In this document: positions 43,991 to 54,968 of the stretch, in pieces
How positions within the stretch are numbered: position 1 is the stretch's first letter
Layout of the letters: every line of letters starts with the position of its first letter
Source of the DNA: Herpomyces periplanetae
Taxonomy: Eukaryota > Ascomycota > Laboulbeniomycetes > Herpomycetales > Herpomycetaceae
DNA length: 64,000 nucleotides
NCBI GenBank assembly: GCA_009733715.1
Contig: WMKJ01000012.1
Span: 118,393-182,392 of the forward strand
Direction: 5' to 3'
Notes under the pieces: model-generated
What the model saw: only the letters and a program-made list of their open reading frames with translations
Databases searched by the model: none
Told to the model about the DNA's origin: nothing
Translations under genes and position numbers: made by a program

Positions 43991-46324
43991 TTAAATGTTT
44001 ATCTCAGATAATGTATGAGACCTAGAATGATGATGAGCTCCCAAGGTCGACTGAGAATGACCACGCTCGCGAAGTACAGCATCACCGCCTTTACGCATGC
44101 CAAGTAAAGCTTTATCAATCTGATTAATCTTCTTCGTAACAACATCATGCCGACGAGCAACTTCTTGTTCAAAAGAAATTTCTTCCCTTCGACGATCTTG
44201 TCTCGCTTTGCGAATATCGTTCATCACATTAAGCATGGACTGGATTAACCAATCACCCGCTGATTCCCATTCGTAAATGGATAATGATGCGAACAAAGAA
44301 GATTGTTGGCTTGGAGAGGCATTAACCATTGATGCTAATCGGGATTCCAAACTAGGAAGATTTGGGGTATTATGTTGATGGGACGGATCAACGTCAAAAG
44401 GTGCATCGCGAAGTGCAGAGTAAGGCATCTGTAATATGCGTTGTGGCTCATAATCAAGATATGATTCATCGGAAGATTGAACAGATGTTTCGTTATAATT
44501 ATCCAAAGAACGTTTGCGTGATAAATTCAAGTCCAAATTGACCTGAGCTTTCGATATAGAACGTGATAGACCCGTCGCAGTAGCAGAGGGATTCCATAAA
44601 TTAGCCGGGCTAGACGATATAACCCCAATTGCATCAGGTGAACAAGAAACCCGGTTAACAGATGATTTAACAATATTACCGGGTCGCATTCGTCGCAATG
44701 GACCTGAAGCTTTTCGAAACTTTTGGTGGCCCAAAGGAAACTGCCCATTAGATAATGATAATGGCGGTGGATAATTTAATCCAGAATGCCCAATGACAAT
44801 ATTGGAGTCTTTGATCTCGCTTGCATGATCATCGTCAAACTGAGATTTGACCGCTGGGGCCGGATTATTTGTTAATTTAGACCTACGTTCTTGAATGGAC
44901 CGCCATTCAGCAAGGCCGACGTAAGGCGGTGAATTTTCTGGATTCGTTGGATCAACAATAGACTTAAGAGGTGTTAAAGACGTATCGTGTGGTGGCATGG
45001 AATGTTGCGCTGGTATTATGGGAGAGTCATCGGCAAGAATAGACGAAATTTCTTCATCCTCTTTACGGTCCCCAAGCACTTTACGTGCTGTGTCATCACT
45101 AATTTGCGAATATGAACCAGAAGCTCGTAAAAAGGGAATTTGAAAAGAACCACATTGAATTGCTTGCTGCATCCATTCGCCAGAAGTGAATTCACGCATT
45201 AAATCCTCCGGTGGTGGGGTTTGCGATTGATCGATTTTTGGGGATGGTTTGATATCGTGGTATTTATGTTGAGATAATTTATGGGAAAATTCCTGAGAAA
45301 CTTCACCGGACGGTAAAACTAACCCATTTGAACCATCTGCTATACTATACTTACCGCTTTTTCGCCCTACGCTATCAACTGATTGTAACTCCGGTGCATG
45401 GGATGCACGAATTGTAGCGTATCCAGTCGACAAAGTTGAATCACTAAATATATCGGAGTCACCATCTTCCCAACCTGGCGGGGCAGCATTCCGGTGGGAA
45501 TTCGACTTTGTCACTTCCGGACTCTTGGATATTCGCGGAATCGGACTACGTGATAAATCCTTAGGGGGAACTTGGGGGCGCATATCATTTACTCTCGATT
45601 TGCTGGGAGTAGCATTTACAGACTCTTGTAGCGGTTGGGATACCAATGTTTCGGGAGAAGTACTTGATAGAGTTTTAAGATTTTTCACTTGATTGTTTTG
45701 TGAGCGTGCAAGACTAGTCATATCCTTGGTTGGTAATGGAACTTTTGTGTCATTGGATGACGTTTTGGCAGCTTTGTCCGTAAACTTCAACGTCTGAGCA
45801 ACTCGACGGCGATGGGGTGGACTGCGTAACATTTCCTTGGGCCATGAATTCGGTCGAATGCCCTCTGCATCAGCCGTCACTCCAATCGTGCTACCATCTC
45901 TTTTTAACATAGGCTGTGGCGATAAAACTTGCGATCGTGTAGTAGCGTTTGTTCCCGGTGCGGTGCTCTTGACCGGAGCAGATACATCCTCTGTGGCTGT
46001 GCTACTGGGATTTTGGAGGGTGGAACCAACAGCCATATTAACAGGGCGAGATTTAACGGGGGATGAGTTAAGGCTAACGGTTGGGTCATCGACTAAGTTA
46101 ACGCGACCATCACGTAAATCTTGACTATCATGAGCTTGTGCACGAGTCAAGGGTAACGAATCATTTGACGTATTATCATCATCTATAGAATCCCGATGTA
46201 ATGTTGTTCCTGGGCCATTCGAATCGCTAATTCCGTTGTGACTTGTGCGTGCAGGACTGTCACGTTTAGCCTTCATATTTCCGAAAGCTTTAGCAAACTT
46301 TGCCATACGCCCTTCATGCATCAT
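43991..46324 (-). CDS. ECM11-like protein (probable)
   Basis: Single-exon gene for 777 residues. Most of it is hydrophilic and Ser/Pro/Asn-rich, probably disordered. The only conserved-looking part is the last 110 residues: ASLSIYEWESAGDWLIQSM, followed by a charged helix (MNDIRKARQDRRREEISFEQ), KKINQIDKALLGMRKGG and VLRERG. That pattern, a W..SGDW motif then a basic helix and a GMRKGG-type end, resembles the C-terminal domain of fungal ECM11 proteins. In budding yeast Ecm11 works with Gmc2 in synaptonemal complex assembly at meiosis. The match is from memory of the family pattern, so the assignment is moderate. No intron is needed. If right, its function in this fungus would be meiotic or nuclear; the N-terminal Met pair (MMHEGRMAKFAKAF) leaves the exact start open. 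Confidence 0.5.
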   Translation of the reverse strand: MMHEGRMAKFAKAFGNMKAKRDSPARTSHNGISDSNGPGTTLHRDSIDDDNTSNDSLPLTRAQAHDSQDLRDGRVNLVDDPTVSLNSSPVKSRPVNMAVGSTLQNPSSTATEDVSAPVKSTAPGTNATTRSQVLSPQPMLKRDGSTIGVTADAEGIRPNSWPKEMLRSPPHRRRVAQTLKFTDKAAKTSSNDTKVPLPTKDMTSLARSQNNQVKNLKTLSSTSPETLVSQPLQESVNATPSKSRVNDMRPQVPPKDLSRSPIPRISKSPEVTKSNSHRNAAPPGWEDGDSDIFSDSTLSTGYATIRASHAPELQSVDSVGRKSGKYSIADGSNGLVLPSGEVSQEFSHKLSQHKYHDIKPSPKIDQSQTPPPEDLMREFTSGEWMQQAIQCGSFQIPFLRASGSYSQISDDTARKVLGDRKEDEEISSILADDSPIIPAQHSMPPHDTSLTPLKSIVDPTNPENSPPYVGLAEWRSIQERRSKLTNNPAPAVKSQFDDDHASEIKDSNIVIGHSGLNYPPPLSLSNGQFPLGHQKFRKASGPLRRMRPGNIVKSSVNRVSCSPDAIGVISSSPANLWNPSATATGLSRSISKAQVNLDLNLSRKRSLDNYNETSVQSSDESYLDYEPQRILQMPYSALRDAPFDVDPSHQHNTPNLPSLESRLASMVNASPSQQSSLFASLSIYEWESAGDWLIQSMLNVMNDIRKARQDRRREEISFEQEVARRHDVVTKKINQIDKALLGMRKGGDAVLRERGHSQSTLGAHHHSRSHTLSEINI

Positions 46325-47694
46325 GATTACAATTGAGTAATTATTTGTTATTGTGTACAGTCGTTGGCTAATGGTTTAATGCTGGCGCGCATGCGCGCGC
46401 GTACGCAAGTAAACGTTAATTCGATTTATGATGCACGTGTAGCCCGCGTAAGGCAAACCTATTAGTCAACCCCAAGAAGGAAAATAAAAATGCCAGAACC
46501 GTTTTACGAAAATGCGCTATGTACGTGATAATGAATTCTTTTGCCAATATAATTGGAACAAACGAGTACCGCGATGTAAACGCGTTAATATTCGAAAATG
46601 GTTCACAATCATTAACGGACGAAAATGTTCAACTAATAAAACCCCAATATTTCAACCACAGTAAATTCTATCAATACGCAAAGAATTAAATATCCTTTTA
46701 AGGGTGTAAGTAGTAAAATTCGGTGGATAAAATACACGACGTTAAACTCGGTTTAACGTGAGAAAGTACTGAAGATACTCATACGTACGTAAGCCAAATT
46801 CAGGTACAGGTACACTAGAGGTAAACAGATGATAGTGTATTAGCACCAGAGCAACTCCTCATGTAAAGTGTCATAACCGTCTCGTCTAAACATCACACAC
46901 ACATCTCAACAAAATTATCCAACTCACATTCTCAATCATTATCATCTGAACAAATTTCTATATTGAGAAAGTACAATGGCGGAAGGCACCTTCCCCGGGC
47001 TAGGGACTCGGATTCACCAAGCAAGCACAAAAGAGGAAGTTGCATCATTGTAGGGAGATTGAGAGGAACGGAATGAGATGAAATATAGTGCGAAATTCCA
47101 AGGATCAAGACAAACAAACTGGCAAAGGATGTTGGTTGGAAGGGATTGAAAGGGGTTAGATTGGACAAGATTAGGTTGAGTTTTGTTGGAAAGAAGGCTA
47201 ACTTGTAAAAGATTAGCGCACGGGTTCAGATGTGAAGGCGTACAAGTTAACATGGGTACCAGCACCAGCTTCAACATAGGCAAGCGGGAGCTTATGTTAA
47301 AAGCACAGCAAAAGATTGAGCTTGTATGATTTCGAGTATGACCATAGATACGGACACAATAGATTAGTATGACAACGGCAACAGCAGCTCAGCTGGATAA
47401 TGAACAGGATAGTAGTTAAATATTATGACAAATCTGATATATGCCGTGATGAAGATATCAAAAAGCGCGCAAATTAGGCTAAGTGGGGAATCGGGAGATG
47501 GGTGGGTAGCATGAGCTCACAACCTACTTAGACAAGGACAGCAGGTGTAACATGTGTACGCACACTACATCGAGCGACATGAGCGAACACGCACGAGTCA
47601 TTGAAAATGAAATTCTATGGCCAAGGGGAACCACCGTGGGAAAAGTACGGGATAGAAGGGGGCAGGCATGATCACATTCATATGAAAATGATGC
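46325..47694. other. spacer upstream of the ECM11-like gene
   Basis: About 1.4 kb. Contains a palindromic GCGCGCATGCGCGCGC at about 46383-46400, just upstream of the ECM11-like gene, and otherwise AT-rich or mixed sequence. Minus frames at 46932-47283 are open but have no known content. Confidence 0.4.
46383..46404. repeat. GCGCGCATGCGCGCGC palindrome
   Basis: Perfectly self-complementary alternating purine-pyrimidine core about 60 nt upstream of the ECM11-like start. Could adopt Z-DNA or be a protein-binding site. Confidence 0.6.
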
Positions 47695-50600
47695 CTAAGA
47701 TCGACCAGCAGCTTCCTGATCAAACCGCATCCACAAATCTAGTATACTCCGCCGTGCTGAATGTAAATCACTTGGTCGCGAAAAAGCATCATGAAAAACA
47801 ATGGTACTAGGATCATTGGAATCACATTCGGAAACAGAATCTGTATGGGAATGAGACCGTGACAAGGAATGTCGAGGTGCGGCAGTAAAGGTGTGAGAAT
47901 GTGAACGGGAACGAGAGTGGGAGGCCTGACGCACAGTGTCGAGTGGAGATGGGGGTGGATCTCGTTTTTTGAAATCCGGACAAGGCGTAGAAGTGACAAT
48001 AAATGGACCTGAATCATGAGGAGTGTTCTCATTACTTACACCTGAATGCGGCGATAGGGAACCGTCCAGCGGTACGATGTAGCCAGTTCTTTCGAATAAC
48101 TCATGTTCCCTGCGACGCCTCATTAATAAAATGCGCGTTCGCTCGCCTGCTGCGCGAACCGATTCTCGCATTTTTTCCATAGCTTCGATATCGGCAGCTG
48201 ACGGAGATGGTGTCGCAATAACGTCATCACCAGAAACAGCGCCGATGCCGCCGCCTATTGTACTAACACTTGTAGGAGACGATGGGCCTGCCCCTCCAAC
48301 CAGACCGCAAGACCCATCCTCTTTCTCCTTCATACTTAAAGAAAGCCGTCGAGCCCAGGTTACGAGGTCGGCGCCGCGCCGTGATATCCACTGACGAGGA
48401 GATAGAAGATCGGATTCACCGGTAACCTGTTTAGGGGAGTATATTGAAGTTCCATAACGTGAAAAGGCAGTGGTAGTGTTTGGAGAGCGTGACACAGATC
48501 GATGTCGCTCGTTGCTTGAACTATTGGGAGAGTAACCGCCAAAAGAGAGTCTTGAAAAAGATCTTCCGAACGAATTAGTCGCAAAGGCGGGGATTTGAGG
48601 AGCGGAAGTTGTCAAAACAGAAGCAATATGGGGGCTGGTAGCAGATAATGGAAGAGATGGAGGAGGTGGAGAAGATATTGATAATGAACGAACACCCATT
48701 GAACTATTGGTGTTAACGATAGGTGGTCTAGATCGTAACCTTGTGCTCGCAGCTCTGTTTACAGTTTTATCAGATAAAGGAGAAGTTATTTGCGAAGTAG
48801 ACCGTTTAGCAGAAGTGAGATAATAATCATCCGAGGTAGGAATCACCACTGGAGTGGGACTGTTGACGGCTTGAACATCAGCGGAAAGCATGATTGGCCG
48901 AGGTGGAGGGGTATTAGGAGAGAGGTCGATAGACCTGTTCATCCAGGATGCAGAGGAAGGGGAAGCCTTGGGTGTTAGAGGGTTAGATAGAGCGCGATAG
49001 CGAACTTTTCGCAAGCGATTTCGACCGGTAGAAAGGGATCGGGAAGGATGGGACAGAGGAATAGCAAAGGAAAGTTTGGCAGTAGGGGAAATGGAAAATG
49101 GTTCAGAAGGATTTTTATCATGCCTAAGGTCAAGAGCATTGGAGGTAGGGGATGGAGTATGATATGAAGAAGTGGGAGAGAGATGATTAGGATCGGGAGT
49201 AGAGAGTTTTGAGGGTGATGGGGGGGAAGCGCGGAGAATTTTCAACGGGTGAGGGGTAGACGTTAATTTAGATGAGGGAGAAGTTGTATGATCACCACAA
49301 AGGGATAATGTTGTAGAAAATGAGGGGTTTTTATCACGATTGAACCATGAACTTGAAGTTGAAGGGCAACGACGGGGAGTTGTAAAAGACATGATATCTA
49401 GGGGCAGATGAGATGTTGAAGGAGGGTGATGTTGGGTAGACTTGGAACGACAAATAGTAGAGGGAAGATTAGAAGTTGAGAGAGCAGATGATGAAGATGA
49501 CAGGGAGGAATTTGAAGAAGATGAAACAGACCATTGAATATCGGTAGGGAGAGCAGCAGCGATTAGACAAAAGGGATTTGAGCGAGATGAAATTGAGGAT
49601 GAAGAAGAATGAGGAAGTTTGTCGTTTGAAGCATTCTGAGTAAGGTTGTGGTGTCGAGGAGAAATAGAGACGGTATTGGAAGGGGAAGAAGATGGAAACT
49701 GAGCAAAAGCTTTACGAGAATGGGATAGATTGACCATAGAATCTGAGATTGTAAATAGGGCGGGCAAAGAAAAGTGGGAATGATGCATGTGTTCCTTGCA
49801 ACGGGAGTAAATCTCGTTAGATCGGTTAGCAAGGTCATAAGAGCGGTGAGAAGAAGATGGGGAGGGTGGTGAAGTTAGTTTAGACGCTGTAGCCGCCCAT
49901 CCGTCAGTTAGGGCAGCGGCTGTGATAGTATTAGATGCGCGAGTATCCGTCTGAATAATTGGTCTTCCAGAATGAGCTGCCGATGAAAACCTTTGCGCAG
50001 GGGGCGGGGATACAGACACTGACCGGGATAAGGAAACTGTAACGGGGGAAGAAACCGGGATCGGTTGAGAGGTTTTTGCCGGGATAAAATGACAATCTGG
50101 ACTTTCTAACAAACAGGAATCCCGAACCGAAGTAGCCTCGGTTTCTGACATAGACTTTGATACCGAAGCCAATCCCGAATCCGATACTGTCTTCACTAGT
50201 GACTCCGGACCTAAAGTTAATGCCAATGCTAAATTAGTCCCGGTTTCAGAAGCAGGTTTGCCGGTGGCGGCAGTGGTGGCGGTGTCGGGGGTTGTTGTAA
50301 GGGTGGAAGGGGCATTCGAATTTTGAGAGAGCGATACCGGGAGAGGAAGAGATACATCATTGCAAGATGATTCTTGAGAATGGTTAACTTGAATCAGCAT
50401 GGGTTTTCGACGTATCATTAAAATCCTGGGTTCATCACGAGGTTGTAATAATTTGTGCATGGCCACTTTATCACCATTTTGGATGCGAAACGATCTTGTA
50501 TATAGTAGAGGTCGAAGGGCAGGATGGGGTGGTAATTTGTAACAAAATGGGGAGAGACTTGACGATGTTGATATATCCCCCGATATACAACGTCTGTATT

Positions 50601-51438
50601 CGCGTGTAAGGCTAAATCTCCTAGAAGTTGAACATTTTGCATTTTCATTACTCCCGTTATCATCTTTATGATTGGATATTTCATTGACCGCCGTAACGTT
50701 TGATTTATCTTCTCTGTCAATAATTATATCCTTCTTTTCAGACACTTCTGCTGCTTTGTTTGATGAAGTATGACTTGGTAAATTTAAAGTAGACTGAGAA
50801 TGAGGTGATATCAACGGCAACGACTTTGGAAAGGTACTAGTTGAGCAGAGTTTTTCTCTTGGTCCGCGTAATGAAGAATCTCGTTCACTTTTTCGCCTAG
50901 GCACGCCAAACCGCGGTTTAACAACGCTTGACAGACCCCCGATCACAGTTGAAGCATCATGAGATATTCGCCGTTTAATGAGAAAGGTTCGTGTAGTATT
51001 TGACGGGGTAGTAGCAGAAGCAGACGTTTGACACTTCTTATCATGATGATTATTACTAGACCCATTAACAGCCGAAGATGACGACGAATTATCAGTTAAT
51101 ATTGATATGGAAGAAATTTTTCGATTGATGATTCGTAGAATTGAAGCCGACTTTATGGAAGATAAGGCCACCGAACCTGTGTTATGTAGAAAGCGTAAAC
51201 TTGTCGCAGCAGAAGTATGTCGATTACCTGCCGGAGAAGTTGAACCGACAAACTGATTCGGTACCGGCAACGGTACATCACAAGGAGGGTGAGTGCGATC
51301 GAAAGAACGCGTTTGGCGCTTCCAATTAGCCTTCTGAGACGTAAGTAGTGGCGGTCTGGTGGGCGGATTAGACAACGGATCACCAGATAGTGTAGCAGAG
51401 AAAATTGAGTTTGACATAAGGGGCAGACTGGCGGGCAA
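47695..51438 (-). CDS. large Ser/Pro-rich protein of unknown function
   Basis: Single open frame of 1247 residues, too long to be chance, with Ser above a fifth of the protein. No domain recognised, no membrane segment. It holds many basophilic kinase-type sites of the form RRxS (KRRISHD, PRRKSERD, SRRFSLTRE, ARRLSLSM) and RSxS stretches (FGRSFSRLSF, SRSRSHSHTF). A short folded-looking part lies near the C-terminus: ISRRGADLVTWARRLS, AAGERTRILLMRRRREHELFERTGY, and the final ARRSILDLWMRFDQEAAG. Such composition suits a regulatory scaffold or cell-polarity protein phosphorylated by PKA/AGC kinases, but this is inference. The start could be Met1 or Met8. A CCGCATTCAGGTGTAAGTAATG segment near 48040 contains a donor-like site, so a C-terminal intron cannot be excluded. 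Confidence 0.75.
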   Translation of the reverse strand: MPASLPLMSNSIFSATLSGDPLSNPPTRPPLLTSQKANWKRQTRSFDRTHPPCDVPLPVPNQFVGSTSPAGNRHTSAATSLRFLHNTGSVALSSIKSASILRIINRKISSISILTDNSSSSSAVNGSSNNHHDKKCQTSASATTPSNTTRTFLIKRRISHDASTVIGGLSSVVKPRFGVPRRKSERDSSLRGPREKLCSTSTFPKSLPLISPHSQSTLNLPSHTSSNKAAEVSEKKDIIIDREDKSNVTAVNEISNHKDDNGSNENAKCSTSRRFSLTREYRRCISGDISTSSSLSPFCYKLPPHPALRPLLYTRSFRIQNGDKVAMHKLLQPRDEPRILMIRRKPMLIQVNHSQESSCNDVSLPLPVSLSQNSNAPSTLTTTPDTATTAATGKPASETGTNLALALTLGPESLVKTVSDSGLASVSKSMSETEATSVRDSCLLESPDCHFIPAKTSQPIPVSSPVTVSLSRSVSVSPPPAQRFSSAAHSGRPIIQTDTRASNTITAAALTDGWAATASKLTSPPSPSSSHRSYDLANRSNEIYSRCKEHMHHSHFSLPALFTISDSMVNLSHSRKAFAQFPSSSPSNTVSISPRHHNLTQNASNDKLPHSSSSSISSRSNPFCLIAAALPTDIQWSVSSSSNSSLSSSSSALSTSNLPSTICRSKSTQHHPPSTSHLPLDIMSFTTPRRCPSTSSSWFNRDKNPSFSTTLSLCGDHTTSPSSKLTSTPHPLKILRASPPSPSKLSTPDPNHLSPTSSYHTPSPTSNALDLRHDKNPSEPFSISPTAKLSFAIPLSHPSRSLSTGRNRLRKVRYRALSNPLTPKASPSSASWMNRSIDLSPNTPPPRPIMLSADVQAVNSPTPVVIPTSDDYYLTSAKRSTSQITSPLSDKTVNRAASTRLRSRPPIVNTNSSMGVRSLSISSPPPPSLPLSATSPHIASVLTTSAPQIPAFATNSFGRSFSRLSFGGYSPNSSSNERHRSVSRSPNTTTAFSRYGTSIYSPKQVTGESDLLSPRQWISRRGADLVTWARRLSLSMKEKEDGSCGLVGGAGPSSPTSVSTIGGGIGAVSGDDVIATPSPSAADIEAMEKMRESVRAAGERTRILLMRRRREHELFERTGYIVPLDGSLSPHSGVSNENTPHDSGPFIVTSTPCPDFKKRDPPPSPLDTVRQASHSRSRSHSHTFTAAPRHSLSRSHSHTDSVSECDSNDPSTIVFHDAFSRPSDLHSARRSILDLWMRFDQEAAGRS

Positions 51439-52362
51439 GTCAGTATAAATTAGGAAGAATTAAGCAAGATAAGGAAATTGGTAATGCCGGCGAGGGAAAG
51501 GACGGGAGCGAGAACAAGAATGAGCACAAAGTGCGAATGAGTGACATGAAATAAGTTTGCGCACACAATCGGGCGCACGTGGCCAACTGAACCAAGTTCG
51601 TTTATTAATTAGAACGATTATCACGAGGAATTGGAGGGGAGAAAAGTGAACTGGTAAATGAGGCGATGGGTGCAAGGTAAAACGAACGGATAAGACAGAT
51701 CAAAGGAATTTTGGAAGGTGATTGCAAACAAGTGAGATACCAGGATCAACGGCGCGGATGACCCGATTAGAAATGAAAGGAGGAGAGAGGGGAGGGGGGG
51801 TAAAACTGCATTTGAAGGGAAGTGCGTAAGTAGGAATCGGAATCGAGCACGCTGGTTGTAGTTACAGTTGCAACGGTGGAGACGGGCAATGAGAGCCGGG
51901 CCAGCGGGGAAGATAAGCTGTGGAGTAATGGCAGTGGCAGCGGCAAGAAAGTCATACGTCGCAAGAACCCATAGAGAGGCGGGAATTTGATAATTGGTTA
52001 AACGGGGGGAGGGGCCAAAATATTAAGCGCAAATGCCGAGAGGAATAAGCGAGTAAGAGTATTTATATTATAGCGCAAAGCGATAAATTGACCCTACATT
52101 CGTTCCGGTGTACAACAGCATGAAAACAAAACAGTTTCTCAATCGACGAGATCCCACTGGGTCACGGGCCGATAGGCAGGCCTGCCTGCCTACCTATCCA
52201 TCAGCTTGTCAGGCTGGGCAATGACATGCCTCCTTCTTGATCAATAAGATGAGATGATGGTGATGGATAACTAATGACATCTCATCGGGTGTAAAAGTAA
52301 ATGGATGGATATGAGGGAAAATTGAAGTCTCACTGATATGATAATCTCACGATTGGGAAGGT
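51439..52362. other. spacer upstream of the Ser-rich gene
   Basis: About 0.9 kb, purine-rich on the plus strand near the gene, as at several other minus-strand gene starts here. It includes an imperfect palindrome (GATAGGCAGGCCTGCCTGCC followed by TACCTATC) at 52171-52198. No gene seen. Confidence 0.45.
52171..52198. repeat. GGCA/TGCC imperfect palindrome
   Basis: GATAGGCAGG pairs with CCTACCTATC-like sequence around a GGCCTGCCTGCC core. It lies about 165 nt beyond the aspartate kinase stop codon and may be a 3'-end hairpin of that transcript. Confidence 0.45.
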
Positions 52363-54381
52363 CTAGTAGAATGTAAACAAATTGGTGTGAACTACGCTCA
52401 AAGCACGGTCGGCATCTTGTTCGGCAATGACACATGAAATGTTGATTTCACTTGAACCTGTTAAGGTAAGAGGAATAAGGTTAGCAAGAGCTTAAAGGAA
52501 ATATTCGTCTCACAAGTAAAATGGTGATTTTAAGATTACCTTGTGATATCATCTCTACGTTAATGTTATTCGCGCCTAACAAAGTAAAGAATTTCCCACT
52601 AATCCCCACCAATGAGTTAAGTTGCTTGCCAACGAGACTGATTATAGCTAGATTATCCACCATATCAACCGATCCGTAGGCCAATAAATCATATACAGCG
52701 CCCCGCAAATCCTTATCATTAATTAGTTCTACTGCAGCTCTGTTCATATATTCGTGGGGAGGGGGATTTTGACGTGATAACTCAGGCGAAGAAACTTCCC
52801 GAATTGACGAATTATCATTTAAAGCCTCTTTAATCTGTTGAGCTGTTGAATGTAAGGCCATGGAAACACATACTTCCGAACTTGAAACCAAATCCACCGA
52901 TAAATGCCATTTATCTAATATGGCAAATATGTTTTTTAAAAATCCATGAGCTCCCGTATGATGATTTGATCGAACATTCAGTATAACTATTCTTCCCTTA
53001 ACCGTTACGGCCGTTGGCCTCTTCAATAAACTTGTATTACCCTGATCAACACCCTTCGAAACCTCCCTAATTGCACCGCCATCATCTGGAGAAGCCACAG
53101 TGCGGGGGGGTCTGGAGCCAGCCACACTTAATCGGCAGAAGGATTGGTTACTCCAGGGTTGGGAGGTTTCAGGTTCGATTACGGTACCGTGGCCTTTGAG
53201 GTTTGTTACGTTGACGATTCGAACGGGAATGTTAGCTTGAATAACTTGCTCCATGGTAAAGGGATGGATGACTTCGGAACCGAAAAAGGTCAATTCCGCA
53301 GCTTCACACGGTGCCATTTTAGGTATAAGTTGAGCGGTAGGTACTTTACGTGGATCAGCCGTAAATATTCCATCCACTTCTTTCCATATTTGAAGTTCTT
53401 GGGCTTCAAGTCCAACCGCTACTAAAGCAGCGCATAAATCCGTGTATCCACGCCCCACACTTGCAAGCAAGCCATGCGGTACGTAGCCGAAGTAACCCGT
53501 GATTACGGGAATTTGGTTGGAATGGTCATTGTGGATGGCTTGAGCAAATGCTTGGGATAATTTAGAGTAAAATTTTTTATCCAGAGGTGTGTCCGAGGGA
53601 AATTTAAGTATTGAGGATAAATCAATCATCCTGGCGGGAACATTCGAATCGTTTAAAGCAGCTACAATATAAAGTGCACTGAGTTTTTCCCCTTTACTAA
53701 CAATATTATCTTGAGCCGTAGATGTAAGTTCATTTAGATCGTGTACTGCGCGTAAAATTTTACGAATTTGCTTAAATTCTTCGTTAAATTTATCCAGTAA
53801 ATCCTGTAAGATTTCCTCCGATGAAATCATTCGTTGAGCCATAGTGACATGATCATTTTGTAACCCGTTGATCAATTTTTCATGACCCTCGACCAGATTA
53901 GATGATTCTGCGGTATGAGCCGCTTTCAGTAATCTAATCTTGTTAGTGAGTCACCAAAACATTTTTGACCATACTATACACGTGTATATTCACTTAATCT
54001 TCCCTCGTCATACATGTATGTGATAATGGCCATAATTCAGATCGTGATCATAACATCATACCGTATGCGCTTTTGTCTTGAATCAACTAAAAAAATTTCA
54101 AATATACCTTGTTGTAGTTCCCTCGGACTTTGAAATACTTGAAACCGCAGAACATACTACCGCAACACGTCTCGTTTCATTATACGATCTATCGTATACA
54201 TTAGATGAATCATCACAACACATACGCCGTTATCCCTATACGTTAGTAACCCTTTTCATCACGACCTTCAATTCGCTTCACACAGTGTAACTGACTTGAT
54301 TATTTGAATAACATTATCAGGATACTTTCCAACGCTCGTTCCACCAAACTTTTGCACTATCCATGCTCGTGGAGTGTTCAT
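52363..54381 (-). CDS. HOM3: aspartate kinase
   Basis: Phosphorylates aspartate, the first committed step towards threonine, methionine and homoserine. Four exons, 54381-54296, 54188-54108, 53933-52540 and 52457-52363, encode 551 residues. Exon 1 carries the nucleotide-binding QKFGGTSVGK (Lys11-Ser16 region), exon 2 VAVVCSAVSS and the GTTTR turn, exon 3 RLLKAAHTAE, GEKLSALYIVA, GFF-like TGYFGYVPHGLLASVGRGYTD, WKEVDGIFTADPRKVP and FGSEVIHPFTMEQV. The C-terminal half contains two ACT-type regulatory domains (ILNVRSNHHTGAHGFLKN; LAIISLVGKQLNSLVG), the second completed by exon 4 (SSEINISCVI). The donors are GTCAGT, GTATAT and GTAATC; the second intron's acceptor follows CACTAACAAGATTAG. The frame is kept throughout and the length fits yeast Hom3 (527). 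Feedback control by threonine is expected from the ACT domains. Confidence 0.95.
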
Positions 54382-54968
54382 TACCTTTAACGTGTCCTGG
54401 CTTTCATCCCTTAAATTTTTCTTCCCCATTGCATTTCTTGATAACACTATCCGTCAACCTGCTTAAATTTTCTTGTCCTTTAAATATTATTTATCATATA
54501 TATGCTTTGATTTAAGTTGACACCTTGTTACAGTTTCCATCACAACAACACATGATTTTCACTTATTTAAGAGTATTTTTGTTAACCCAACTATCACAAG
54601 TTAACTCAATCCACTAACACTCACCTATTCTCTCTGTCGTATCCATACCTTTTCCCTTTCACTCTCTTGATTATTTCATTTACGCAACTCTCCCTCCTTT
54701 TTTCTCGCTTAACCTTCCCTTCCCCCCACATAATTCTCACCTATCTCCTTTACATAATACCGTTATCTGACCGCTTACCTCATTTTTTCATGTGATCCAA
54801 GGAATAATGAATTTCCGGCCTCGACGAACCCGGGAACGCAGCATTCATTACGTCATTAGTGTGAGGGAGGGGCTTGTTAGATGTATAAGGATGGGGGAAA
54901 AGAGAGCAGTTTACAGTTATACGCATTAGTTGGATTGGATAATTAAAGCAGCACAGTGGTTTCTTCAT
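54382..54968. other. spacer between HOM3 and BUR1
   Basis: Spacer of 587 nt, C/T-rich on the plus strand in its right half. Should contain the HOM3 promoter. No gene seen. Confidence 0.4.
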
